Positions 7,552 through 14,709 of a DNA stretch of 18,969 bases are shown in pieces. Source of the DNA: CAYONM01 sp964405325. GTDB lineage: Bacteria > Planctomycetota > UBA11346. Position 1 is the first letter of the stretch; each line of letters begins with the position of its first letter. Both the position numbers and the translations under genes were made by a program. The DNA is taken from positions 1-18,969 of the forward strand of contig CAYONM010000049.1 of assembly GCA_964405325.1 (NCBI GenBank), written 5' to 3'. The notes beneath the pieces are model-generated. The model was given only the letters and a program-made list of their open reading frames with translations. It was not told where the DNA came from and ran no database searches.

Positions 7552-7579
7552 ATGACAAACCCAGCAAAACGGCTACATA
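7552..7579 (+). promoter_or_regulatory. Possible promoter giving a leaderless GspF-N mRNA
   Basis: ATGACA (7552-7557, five of six) and TACATA (7574-7579, three of six) are spaced by 16 bases. A start 7-8 bases after the -10 would fall on or beside the ATG at 7587. That would fit the absence of any Shine-Dalgarno sequence there. The -10 match is poor. Confidence 0.3.
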
Positions 7580-7586
7580 TGCCGCC

Positions 7587-7877
7587 ATGCCAACCTTCCG
7601 CTACCGCGCTACCAGTGCAGATGGAACGCCGCAACGTGGCGTTATCGAAGCCAGAGATCTGGCTGACGCCAAGCTCCGTCTAACCGGACGCGGCTGGTCG
7701 GTTCAAGGCCTGGAGCAAGCCAAGCTGCCCAAGCCCCGCAAGCTTGTCGATCAGGGACCGGCACCGGTACAAATCCCCCAGACCCGGATCTATGTCCTGA
7801 TCCTGCTGCTGCTGCTGGCCGGCATCGCACTGCTGTGGCTCGACCCCTTTGGCTGGGAACTGCTGAAGCCAATCTGA
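7587..7877 (+). CDS. Orphan GspF/PilC N-terminal-like domain with one membrane helix
   Basis: Residues 1-43 (MPTFRYRATSADGTPQRG, then VIEA, an A-x-x-x-L helix and RGWSV) match the pattern opening type II secretion F and type IV pilus PilC proteins: M-x-x-F-x-Y-x-A, D-G, G-x-I-E-A. Those proteins run to about 400 residues with two larger membrane domains. This frame is 96 residues and ends with a linker (44-68), one hydrophobic helix (about 69-87, Leu-rich) and a short tail. The stop is genuine in this frame, so it is a short protein, not a window truncation. The frame is open upstream to 7512, but those residues overlap the 7503-7533 hairpin and look unrelated. No other secretion or pilus gene is nearby. 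It converges with metG, 10 bases apart. It may be a regulator or an accessory for a secretion platform, or a remnant. Confidence 0.7.
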   Translation: MPTFRYRATSADGTPQRGVIEARDLADAKLRLTGRGWSVQGLEQAKLPKPRKLVDQGPAPVQIPQTRIYVLILLLLLAGIALLWLDPFGWELLKPI

Positions 7878-7887
7878 ACAGTCACCG

Positions 7888-9915
7888 TCAATGCACCCGC
7901 TGCCCCGGCTTGGCGCCGCTGTCGGGTGCGAACACAAAAAGCTCTTCACCACCCGGCCCTGCGGCCGCAATCATGCCGTGGCTGGTGCCAAATTTACCCA
8001 TCTCCCGCGGTGCCAAATTGGCGACATACAACAGCAGGCGACCGACCAGATCCTCGGGTTTATAGGCTGCCTTGATCCCGGCCAACACCTCGCGCTGCTC
8101 GTCACCCCCCAAACTGACCCGCAGCCGTAGCAACTTCTTGCTCTTGGGCACCACCTCGGCCGCAACCACGCGAACCACACGCAGGTCGACCTGCATGAAG
8201 TCATCGAAATGGCACAACTCGGCCAGGGGCTCAGCCACCAAGGCCTGATCGTCATCTGGCGCCACAGCCGCCGCCGGTTCGTCAATACGCGAATCGTCGA
8301 TCATAGCCTGCACCTGCGCCAGCTGCACCCGCTGCATCAGGTGCTGGAATGGCGCCAGCTTCAGACCGGTCAACGGCGTCTGAGCATCGTGCCAATGGCC
8401 GATAGGCACGGTAAACAGGTCGTCGACCTGCTGCCACAGGCGCGGCAGCACCGGTGCCAAATACACCACCAGCTGCCGGAATAGATTCAGAGCAATGGTG
8501 CACACCCGCTGCAGATCCGCAGCCCGCTCCGGATCCTTGGCCAGGATCCAGGGCGCCGAAGCCTCGACGAATTCGTTGGCCCGGTCTGCCAGGGTCATGA
8601 TCTGCCGCATGGCCTCACTATACCGGCATTCCTCATAGCACCGCGCGATCGACTCGCCCTGCGCCGCGGCATTGGCAAACAGACCTTGATCCTGGGGATA
8701 CTCCCCACCCAGGCCGACCTCCCTGATGAAACGCGCCGTACGGCTGGCCAGATTGACCACCTTACCCACCAAGTCGCTGTTCACCTTATTGACAAACTCT
8801 TCCAGGCTGAGATCGATGTCGTCAACAGTGTTGCCAAGTTTGGAAGCATAATAATACCGGAGCGCCTGGGTATCAAGATGCCTGGCGTAATCGGCAGCAC
8901 GCACAAAAGTGCCCTTGCTCTTGGACATCTTCTCGCCATTTACGGTCAGAAAACCGTGAATATGCACTTTGTCAGGCAGCTTGAAACCAGCTGTCTTGAG
9001 CATTGCTGGCCAGAACAGGGTATGAAAATAGGTGATGTCTTTACCGATGAAGTGATGCACCTCACCATCGCCGGTCTTCCACCAAGTATCAAAATCCTCG
9101 CCCGTACGCTCACACCACTCCTTGGTACTGGCAATATAGCCGATAGGGGCATCAAACCAGACATACCAGTAGTGGCCAGGCGCATCGGGGATCTCGAAAC
9201 CAAAGTACGGTGCCGGCCGGGAAATATCCCAATTGCGCAATGGTTCACCCAGGAAGTGCCCCTTGAGGTAATTGGCCACCTCCGGTTGCAAGCTGCCGGA
9301 AGAAGTCCATTCGTTCAACCACTCGTGCAGCTGCTCGACCTCGACAAACAGATGCATCGCCTTGCGCAACTCCGGCACAGCTCCGGACAGGGTACTCTTG
9401 GCACCTTTCAGGTCTGCCGGGGAATAGACCGCACCACACTTATCGCAGGAATCACCGTACTGATCGGCAGCACCGCACTTGGGACAGGTGCCCTTGACGA
9501 AACGATCGGCCAGAAAGGTGCCGACCTTGGGATCGAACAACTGTTCAACCTCTTTTTCGTGCACCATGCCGCTACCACGAATTGCCGCCCAGATCTCGTG
9601 ACAAAACGTACGATTGGATTCCGAATTGGTGGACCCATAATTATCAAACGCTATGTCGAAGGCAGCAAAATCCCGCTGATGCTCCTGGCTCATCTCAGCA
9701 ATCAGATCCGTTTCACTCCGCTCCTCTTGACGCGCCCGGATCATCACCGCCGTGCCATGGGTATCGTCGGCGCACATATACCGGCAATCGTGCCCGCGCA
9801 GCTTCTGGAAGCGAACCCATATGTCGGTCTGCAGATATTCCACCAGATGCCCGATATGGATATGCCCGTTGGCATACGGCAGGGCGCTGGTAACAAGGAT
9901 ACGACGTGCAGTCAT
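7888..9915 (-). CDS. metG: Methionine-tRNA ligase with C-terminal tRNA-binding domain
   Basis: It charges tRNA-Met with methionine in the cytoplasm, using ATP. The 675-residue length matches the long E. coli-type enzyme. The class I signatures HIGH (20-23) and KMSKS (329-333) are intact. The connective insert carries a zinc site, CPKC (144-147) and CDKC (157-160). The anticodon-binding helical domain occupies about 370-540. A linker rich in Ala and Asp leads to an EMAP-II/Trbp111-type domain at 568-675 that promotes dimerisation and tRNA binding. ATG 9915 is chosen because AGGAG lies five bases upstream and the protein then begins MTARRILVTSALPYANG as usual; the frame extends 17 codons further without support. 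It is 343 bases downstream of prfA, on the same strand. Confidence 0.98.
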   Translation of the reverse strand: MTARRILVTSALPYANGHIHIGHLVEYLQTDIWVRFQKLRGHDCRYMCADDTHGTAVMIRARQEERSETDLIAEMSQEHQRDFAAFDIAFDNYGSTNSESNRTFCHEIWAAIRGSGMVHEKEVEQLFDPKVGTFLADRFVKGTCPKCGAADQYGDSCDKCGAVYSPADLKGAKSTLSGAVPELRKAMHLFVEVEQLHEWLNEWTSSGSLQPEVANYLKGHFLGEPLRNWDISRPAPYFGFEIPDAPGHYWYVWFDAPIGYIASTKEWCERTGEDFDTWWKTGDGEVHHFIGKDITYFHTLFWPAMLKTAGFKLPDKVHIHGFLTVNGEKMSKSKGTFVRAADYARHLDTQALRYYYASKLGNTVDDIDLSLEEFVNKVNSDLVGKVVNLASRTARFIREVGLGGEYPQDQGLFANAAAQGESIARCYEECRYSEAMRQIMTLADRANEFVEASAPWILAKDPERAADLQRVCTIALNLFRQLVVYLAPVLPRLWQQVDDLFTVPIGHWHDAQTPLTGLKLAPFQHLMQRVQLAQVQAMIDDSRIDEPAAAVAPDDDQALVAEPLAELCHFDDFMQVDLRVVRVVAAEVVPKSKKLLRLRVSLGGDEQREVLAGIKAAYKPEDLVGRLLLYVANLAPREMGKFGTSHGMIAAAGPGGEELFVFAPDSGAKPGQRVH

Positions 9916-10258
9916 GCTGGCTCCTGACTCGGACGGGCCATGGTGCGGCGGTGATACGCGGCGCAAGAGCGCTAGCTTTGCTGGCTCCAGCCTACCGACG
10001 TCGTAACGCCTTCAGTCAACAGCCCTGCCGGACGAGACGAAACGCCCAAGCAACCGCCCCTTTCTGTCCCAGAGACGATTGACGCTTCAATCAGAGGGAA
10101 CTCACGCCGACAGGCCGTGCTCGCAGCGCTCGATTTTCACAATGGGTCGGCACGAACCCCTTCCAAACCTTTTGGCGCCAGTCCGACTCGACCGTCGGCT
10201 AGGCTCTGCTTTCGGGCCGCGGCACGGCTTGAACGGGCAACCTGATATGACGGCCGAA
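9916..10258 (-). other. prfA-metG intergenic region
   Basis: These 343 bases hold no convincing gene. A small perfect inverted repeat, GATTGA-CGCT-TCAATC, sits at 10077-10092. On the minus strand TTGACT near 10013-10018 could be a -35 for metG, but I see no good -10 at the right distance. There is no T-tract terminator for prfA, and no methionine riboswitch or T-box that I can recognise. Confidence 0.5.
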
Positions 10259-11341
10259 TCAATAACTTCCATCCCAGTTTTCCAGGATACTGGCCTTGCC
10301 ATGATCAATCATAGCCTGCTGCAATTCCTCCAGGTGCCCCTCCATGTAACGATCCAGGTTGTAGGTGGTGTGATTGATACGATGGTCGGTGATACGGTTC
10401 TGGGGGAAATTGTAGGTTCGGATACGATCGGAGCGGTCGCCGGAACCCACCTGGATCTTCCGCTCCGCGGCGCGTTCGACCTCGGCCCGCTGCCGCTCCA
10501 GATCAAACAGACGTGCCCGTAGGACCTTCATCGCCCGATCCTTGTTGGCGATCTGACTCTTCTCGTCCTGACAGCTGACCACCACTCCACTGGGCTCGTG
10601 GGTGATGCGGACCGCGGACTCGGTCTTGTTGACGTGCTGCCCACCGGCACCAGAAGCACGAAAAACATCGATCCGCAGGTCGGCCGGGTCGATGTCGACA
10701 TCCACCTCCTCGGCCTCGGGCATCACCGCCACCGTAGCTGCCGAGGTGTGGATGCGCCCCTGACTTTCGGTTGCCGGCACCCGCTGCACCCGGTGCCCAC
10801 CAGACTCAAAACGCAACAGGCCATAGGCCCCCTCGCCGAGGACCTGGAAGACCCCTTCCTTTAAACCGCCCACCTCGGCCGGATGCACATTCAAGGCTTC
10901 TATGCGCCACCCGCGCTCCTGGCAGAACAGCTGATACATGCGCAGCAGGTCACCGGCGAAGAGACAGGCTTCATCACCACCCGCACCAGCCCGGATCTCG
11001 AGGATAGCCGGACGGTCAGCGGCGGAGTCGGCCTGGACCAACAGCGCTTTGATGTGCTCGATACCCTCGGCGACCTCAGCCTGCTTGGCCGCAATTTCCT
11101 CTTCGGCCATTTCGCGCATATCCGGATCGGCAAGCAGCTCGCGTGCTCCAGCCAGATCGTCCTGCACCTGGCGCAGTTTGCGATAGGGCCCCAAGAGACG
11201 CAGCAACCGGCCGTGCTCACGCATCACTTGGGCATACGCCGGAGTGCCGATCACCGACTGGTCCGACAGGCGCGCTTCGACCTCGCTGAAGCGATCCTCC
11301 AAAATGGCAAGCTTGTCGAGCAGATGATCTACGGCGGCCAT
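10259..11341 (-). CDS. prfA: Peptide chain release factor 1
   Basis: RF1 recognises UAA and UAG in the ribosomal A site and triggers peptide release. The 360-residue length is typical. The codon-recognition tripeptide PAT (189-191, in RVPATESQG) marks RF1 rather than RF2, which has SPF. The catalytic GGQ is at 233-235 in GAGGQHVNKTESAV. The N-terminal coiled region covers about 1-105. ATG 11341 is used, with GGAG eight bases upstream; the open frame runs 24 codons further upstream but that stretch does not resemble RF1. The rpmE terminator lies between rpmE and prfA, so prfA probably has its own promoter in 11342-11561. prmC, which methylates the GGQ glutamine and often follows prfA, is not here. 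Confidence 0.98.
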   Translation of the reverse strand: MAAVDHLLDKLAILEDRFSEVEARLSDQSVIGTPAYAQVMREHGRLLRLLGPYRKLRQVQDDLAGARELLADPDMREMAEEEIAAKQAEVAEGIEHIKALLVQADSAADRPAILEIRAGAGGDEACLFAGDLLRMYQLFCQERGWRIEALNVHPAEVGGLKEGVFQVLGEGAYGLLRFESGGHRVQRVPATESQGRIHTSAATVAVMPEAEEVDVDIDPADLRIDVFRASGAGGQHVNKTESAVRITHEPSGVVVSCQDEKSQIANKDRAMKVLRARLFDLERQRAEVERAAERKIQVGSGDRSDRIRTYNFPQNRITDHRINHTTYNLDRYMEGHLEELQQAMIDHGKASILENWDGSY

Positions 11342-11390
11342 GCGGGTTTCTCCGATCCGGTTTGTCTGAGGAGGAGGTACGAGCCCATCA

Positions 11391-11410
11391 GAGAGAAATC
11401 TCTCATGAGA
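11391..11410 (-). promoter_or_regulatory. Overlapping short palindromes upstream of prfA
   Basis: GAGAG-AAAT-CTCTC (about 11391-11404) overlaps the perfect 10-base palindrome TCTCATGAGA (11401-11410), about 50-70 bases before the prfA start. It could be a leader hairpin or an operator. It is short enough to be chance. Confidence 0.25.
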
Positions 11411-11561
11411 CACGAAGGCGCAGAGGTCGATAGCAGGTCCGACACGCGGAGATCGTCAGACGAGGCCCAAACACTGCCCCAGCCAGCGATCCACCGCATT
11501 CCTTCTCCCCGGTTTCTCTGTGTGAGAAGACAAAGGCACGAGCGATTACGATGATGATACG

Positions 11562-11594
11562 AAAAAAGCCCGCCGGTGTCGCACCAGCGGGCTT
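11562..11594 (-). terminator. Rho-independent terminator after rpmE
   Basis: On the minus strand a 13-bp stem with one T:G pair (AAGCCCGCTGGTG against CACCGGCGGGCTT) and the loop CGA is followed by six Ts at 11567-11562, counting two shared with the stem. It begins 21 bases after the rpmE stop and closes the rpsT-to-rpmE transcript. Confidence 0.93.
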
Positions 11595-11615
11595 GCTCTA
11601 TTGCAAACCAGACAG

Positions 11616-11903
11616 CTACTTGCTGGCGCCCTTGCCCTTTTTCAGCAGCTTGCTGGCCTTCAGGCCGCTGCCGAATTTCTTGCCGAATTTCTCGACGCGA
11701 CCAGCGATATCGAGAATACGTTGCTGACCGGTGTAGAAGGGATGCGAGGCACTGGTGACGTCCACCTTGACCAGCGGGTACTCCTCGCCGTCAATGGTAA
11801 CCGTGCTGTCGGCCTTGACCGCACTCAGGATCTTGAAGCGGCTGCCGTTGACAGTGTCCTCAAAGATCACCGGGCGCACCTCGGGATGAATATCTTTTTT
11901 CAT
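11616..11903 (-). CDS. rpmE2: 50S ribosomal protein L31, type B (zinc-free)
   Basis: This 95-residue large-subunit protein helps bridge the two ribosomal subunits. It starts MKKDIHPEVRPVIFEDT and contains SHPFYTGQQR and AGRVEKF, the type B (YkgM/RpmE2) pattern. It contains no cysteine, so the zinc-binding CxxC of type A L31 is absent. A basic tail, KKFGSGLKASKLLKKGKG (74-91), extends beyond the core. The start ATG has GAGG five bases upstream. It is last in the ribosomal cluster, 56 bases after rplI, with a hairpin in its leader and a strong terminator downstream. In many genomes type B L31 is a zinc-starvation paralogue; its place in the main cluster suggests it may be the standard copy here. 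Confidence 0.95.
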   Translation of the reverse strand: MKKDIHPEVRPVIFEDTVNGSRFKILSAVKADSTVTIDGEEYPLVKVDVTSASHPFYTGQQRILDIAGRVEKFGKKFGSGLKASKLLKKGKGASK

Positions 11904-11917
11904 GACAACCTCACGAC

Positions 11918-11940
11918 GGGCACGGGATGATTCCGTGCCC
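11918..11940 (-). promoter_or_regulatory. Hairpin in the rplI-rpmE spacer
   Basis: A perfect 8-bp stem (GGGCACGG with CCGTGCCC) and 7-base loop lie 15 bases before the rpmE start, just upstream of its Shine-Dalgarno. No T-run follows, so it is not an intrinsic terminator. It may be a processing site or tune L31 translation. Confidence 0.45.
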
Positions 11941-11959
11941 CGGCTGATGGTGATCGGAA

Positions 11960-12496
11960 TTACTCGGCGGAAGCTTCTTCCGCCGCGGCCTCTTCAGCCG
12001 GCTTGTCGCTGAGGATCTCATCTAACTCAGCATTGGGATTGGCATTCTTCACCTTCAGGGTGATCGTGGATTCGACCTCGTGATGCAACTGTAGGCTAAT
12101 CTCATAACTACCGACTTCGCGGATATTGTGATGCAGAGCGACCTGATCAGCACGCAAGTGCAAACCCTTTTCGCCGAGAGCTGCAACGATTTCGCGATTG
12201 CCAACCGAGCCAAACAGTCGACGACCATGGCTGACATTGGCAGCAACCTCAATGGTCATGCTATCAAGCCGCTTCTTCAGCTGCCCCGCCAGTTCGGCCA
12301 ATTCAACCTGCTCGGCCTCAGCGCGGCCGCGCAGAATGTCGATTTGCCGCTTGGCTGCCATATTTGCCGGAATCGCCTGACCCGACGGGAACAGGAAATT
12401 ACGAGCGTAACCAGGCTTCACATTGATCAGATCGCCCATCAAGCCGAGCTTGAACACGTTCTTCGTGAGCACCACTTCGATATTGCGCTTCGCCAT
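11960..12496 (-). CDS. rplI: 50S ribosomal protein L9
   Basis: L9 binds 23S rRNA near the L1 stalk and helps hold the reading frame. The N-domain has the family pattern VVLTKNVFKLG (9-19) and V-K-PGYARNFLFPSGQA (27-42). A long central helix (about 45-75) leads to the C-domain. The protein is 178 residues against about 149 in E. coli; the extra part is an acidic Ala/Glu tail ending EEAAAEEASAE. ATG 12496 follows GAGGAG by about six bases and gives MAKRNIEVVL; the longer frame is not supported. It begins 10 bases after the rpsR stop. Confidence 0.97.
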   Translation of the reverse strand: MAKRNIEVVLTKNVFKLGLMGDLINVKPGYARNFLFPSGQAIPANMAAKRQIDILRGRAEAEQVELAELAGQLKKRLDSMTIEVAANVSHGRRLFGSVGNREIVAALGEKGLHLRADQVALHHNIREVGSYEISLQLHHEVESTITLKVKNANPNAELDEILSDKPAEEAAAEEASAE

Positions 12497-12506
12497 GTTG
12501 CTCTCC

Positions 12507-12761
12507 TCAATCGCCAACGAAGGGCAGCAGGCCCAAGTAACGCGCGCGCTTGATCGCGATCTTGAGCTGACGCTGATAGAAGGCGCTGGTGTTGTTCTTC
12601 TTCCGCGGCTGAATCTTGCCCTGGGCGGTCACATACCGACCGAGCGTCTTGTAGTCGCGGTAGTCGATCTCGAAAATCTTTTCTTTGGTAAAGCGGCAGG
12701 GCCTGGGCGCCTCTAGGCGCTTAGCAAACTTCTTCCGCTTTTTGTTCATAGCAGCTGGCAT
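12507..12761 (-). CDS. rpsR: 30S ribosomal protein S18
   Basis: S18 pairs with S6 on the platform of the 30S subunit. The 84-residue protein shows the conserved core: IDYRDYKTLGRYVTAQGKI, the R-K-x-N pattern, then QRQLKIAIKRARYLGLLPF. A basic N-terminus (MNKKRKKFAKR) precedes it. ATG 12761 is used since AAGG is seven bases upstream; the internal ATG at 12749 has none. It lies 59 bases after ssb and 10 before rplI, in the common rpsF-ssb-rpsR-rplI order. Confidence 0.97.
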   Translation of the reverse strand: MPAAMNKKRKKFAKRLEAPRPCRFTKEKIFEIDYRDYKTLGRYVTAQGKIQPRKKNNTSAFYQRQLKIAIKRARYLGLLPFVGD

Positions 12762-12820
12762 ATTGGAACCTTTGGTTGCTTTGAAATCCGAAGGGAACAC
12801 CCACAAAATGCAGGATTGAA

Positions 12821-13300
12821 TCAGAAGGGCGGCTCGTCGTCGCCAAGATCAGCTGGTGGCGGCACCGAACTGGCAGCAGGCATGGACGATGCTGCCGGAC
12901 TTGGGCCTGGGCCCTGCTGCACCTCAACACCACCCGACTGGGTCGAATCGACGCCGTCGCGTCCCTGGCCGGTGCCGATGAAGTCGACGCGCTGCGCGTT
13001 GACCCGCATGCGAGAGCGACGATTGCCGTCCTTGTCCTCCCACTGGTCGAGCTTCAATGCGCCTTCGATGAAAACGTTGCGTCCCTTGGTCAGATATTGG
13101 CCGACCAGTTCAGCGGTCCGTCCCCAGCACTCGACGTCAACGAACGTGACCTCTTCCTTCTGTTCCCCGTCCGAACCACGCCAGCGACGGTTAATGGCCA
13201 GACCGAAATCGGCCACGGCACGCTCGTTGGCAAAGAAACGGACTTGCGGGTCGCGGGTCAGATTGCCCGCAATCATGACTCTATTTACGAATAGTGGCAT
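12821..13300 (-). CDS. ssb: Single-stranded DNA-binding protein
   Basis: SSB coats single-stranded DNA and recruits replication and repair proteins through its C-terminal tip. Residues 1-108 form the OB fold: MPLFVNRVMIAGNLTRDPQV, WRGSDGEQKEE, DVECWGRTAELVGQYLTKG, then GALKLDQWEDKDG. A flexible Gly/Pro/Ser/Gln linker (about 112-150) ends in DLGDDEPPF, a variant of the usual DDDIPF tip. The length is 159 residues. ATG 13300 is chosen because GGAGG lies nine bases upstream and the N-terminus matches the family. It overlaps the end of rpsF by 20 bases, so translation is probably coupled. Confidence 0.97.
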   Translation of the reverse strand: MPLFVNRVMIAGNLTRDPQVRFFANERAVADFGLAINRRWRGSDGEQKEEVTFVDVECWGRTAELVGQYLTKGRNVFIEGALKLDQWEDKDGNRRSRMRVNAQRVDFIGTGQGRDGVDSTQSGGVEVQQGPGPSPAASSMPAASSVPPPADLGDDEPPF

Positions 13301-13664
13301 TGGTGGCGACCTCCCGCTCCGCGGCGCGTTCGGCCTGCTTGACACGTTGGTCGCGGATCTTCTCCAGGTCCTTGCCAGGGCGTGCGATGATGAGCTGCCG
13401 CAGAATGCTGTTGCTCAGACGAGCGCGACGCTCAATCGCATCGATGGCGACGGACGGGGCGTTGAAATAGGCGGTCAGATACACGCCAGCGGTCTCACCC
13501 TTGATCGGGTAGGCCAGGCGGGTTTCTTCCCACTTGTCGAGTTCGATGAACTCGGCGCCTTCGGTTTCGTAGACTTGGCGGACTTCTGCCAGGGCACCCT
13601 CCATATCGGTACGGGCAACACTGGCAGGTACGAGGATGGTCACCTCGTAGGCGGATGTGGTCAT
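13281..13664 (-). CDS. rpsF: 30S ribosomal protein S6
   Basis: S6 forms a heterodimer with S18 on the 30S platform. The 127-residue protein has the ferredoxin-like core: YEVTILVPAS, ELDKWEETRLAYPIKG (52-67), GVYLTAYFNAP, and RLSNSILRQLIIARPGKDLE. A basic, Ala/Glu/Arg-rich tail follows. ATG 13664 has AAGGAG five bases upstream. The 79-base spacer to rpsT folds into a structure that ends at this Shine-Dalgarno and probably mediates S6:S18 feedback. Confidence 0.97.
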   Translation of the reverse strand: MTTSAYEVTILVPASVARTDMEGALAEVRQVYETEGAEFIELDKWEETRLAYPIKGETAGVYLTAYFNAPSVAIDAIERRARLSNSILRQLIIARPGKDLEKIRDQRVKQAERAAEREVATNATIRK

Positions 13665-13674
13665 GTAGGCTCCT

Positions 13675-13732
13675 TGCTCACGGACCAACGAAAGCATGCG
13701 TTGGGGAATCGCCCCAGTGGCGACCCCGAGCA
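13675..13732 (-). promoter_or_regulatory. Candidate S6:S18 autoregulatory leader of rpsF
   Basis: On the minus strand TGCTC (13732-13728) can pair with GAGCA (13679-13675), enclosing inner hairpins. The clearest is CCAACG/CGTTGG (13685-13690 with 13699-13704). An alternative GC-rich stem uses 13703-13713 with 13719-13727. An unpaired CCG (13683-13681) lies beside the closing stem, as in the known rpsF-leader motif bound by S6:S18. The closing stem touches the rpsF Shine-Dalgarno (13675-13670), so stabilising it would block initiation. The match is made by eye. Confidence 0.45.
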
Positions 13733-13743
13733 GACGATTCGAT

Positions 13744-14013
13744 TCAGGCGTTTGTCAACACGTGCAGACGCTTTGCCATCACCGACTTGCGGCGACTGGC
13801 AGTATTGCCGTGTAGAACGTTGTTGGACGCAGCTTGATCGAGCCGCTTGGTATAGCGCTGGTACAGCGTCTGCGCACCGCCCACGTCTTTGTCGTGGATG
13901 GCACGGTCCAGTTGCTTGGTCAACGTCTTCAGCTCGGTCTTCCGAGACTTATTACGAAGACGCTGCTTTTCGTTCTGGCGCAGTCGCTTGGCGGCGCTTC
14001 TGGTGTTCGGCAT
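13744..14013 (-). CDS. rpsT: 30S ribosomal protein S20
   Basis: S20 binds 16S rRNA early in 30S assembly. The 89-residue helical, very basic protein begins MPNTRSAAKRLRQNEKQRLR and ends SRRKSVMAKRLHVLTNA, matching the family. ATG 14013 follows GGGAGG by about four bases. The leader has a short hairpin, CGACCC-GCAGGT-GGGTCG (14042-14059). It is the first gene of the cluster and lies 79 bases before rpsF; no terminator separates them, so shared transcription is likely. Confidence 0.96.
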   Translation of the reverse strand: MPNTRSAAKRLRQNEKQRLRNKSRKTELKTLTKQLDRAIHDKDVGGAQTLYQRYTKRLDQAASNNVLHGNTASRRKSVMAKRLHVLTNA

Positions 14014-14513
14014 TGGGCCTCCCTCAATGAAGCGAGATCCTCGACCCACCTGCGGGTCGGGGGGCGCGAAGGATAGGGCACTGATTGGAAATGCAAGTGC
14101 GTCGTCAGTGAATGCGGACAGGACCCGGCAAGGGCATGCTGGCAAGCGTTGCCTGCATGCCCTCGACATGCCGCCTGCAGTCGACGATCGACAGCCATGG
14201 AGAGACGAGCATCTGACCAGCTTTCGCTATCCATGCCGGAACACCGTCGGTCTCTGGCCCCCAGCAACAGCAGACTGCCGGCGGGCGGCATCTCCGGATA
14301 CCAGGCTGATGACCTGCTCCCGATAGCACCACGCACGAGCGCCGCAAATAAGTGCAAAACGGCTAAAACTCGCCCCGCAACCCCACAAAGAAGGAACGCG
14401 GCGCTTCGCGCATTTTCCGCCAAAAACCGGTCCTCGGTCGGCCGGTCTCGCGCTTGGACGCGCTCGCCTGGCTCCAAAGCATAGCGTCAGGTGATGGCCG
14501 CTCTCATCGAGCC

Positions 14514-14537
14514 GTCGACAACGCTCGAATTGTCGAC
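14514..14537. repeat. 8-bp inverted repeat, possible operator
   Basis: GTCGACAA (14514-14521) and TTGTCGAC (14530-14537) are perfect inverted arms around 8 bases. The site lies about 175 bases before the acyltransferase fusion start. The centre-to-centre spacing of 16 bases suits a dimeric regulator, but no regulator gene is present. Confidence 0.4.
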
Positions 14538-14654
14538 AGTCTCTTTTGCCACCTTTGGACCTTATGCCGGGGCGTCGATAGGGTATCAAACAAGCCGCTC
14601 TGATCGTTACTGGCGCAAGCGAGAAATCGCCAGACCTCGAGAAGAAATCAATCG

Positions 14655-14670
14655 TTGACTTTTATATGAT
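14655..14670 (+). promoter_or_regulatory. AT-rich promoter-like stretch before the acyltransferase fusion
   Basis: TATGAT (14665-14670) matches five of six -10 positions and would give a leader of about 33 bases, but no -35 stands at the right distance. TTGACT (14655-14660) is a good -35 but lacks a matching -10. One of the two may be used. Confidence 0.27.
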
Positions 14671-14709
14671 AACGAGTACTTACTTTGGCGTGCCCACAAG
14701 GAATACGCC

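Larger units (their letters stand above)
14014..14709. other. Long divergent intergenic region
   Basis: These 696 bases separate rpsT (minus) from the acyltransferase fusion (plus). Open frames exist on both strands but none has a Shine-Dalgarno or recognisable protein, and they are rich in Arg, Ser and Cys as expected from GC-rich noise. Features I can support are the rpsT leader hairpin (14042-14059), a possible -10 TATCCT for rpsT around 14073-14078 with a poor -35, an 8-bp inverted repeat (14514-14537), and an AT-rich promoter-like stretch (14655-14684). A decayed gene cannot be excluded. Confidence 0.55.

Noticed and set aside
8686..9927. A 413-codon plus-strand frame opposite metG
   Set aside because: It lies fully antisense to metG, whose motifs are complete, and its translation matches nothing. 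GC-rich codon bias commonly leaves such open frames.
13929..14589. Overlapping minus-strand frames upstream of rpsT as a possible extra gene or rpsT extension
   Set aside because: The rpsT start is fixed by a strong Shine-Dalgarno at 14013, and the upstream residues match no family.
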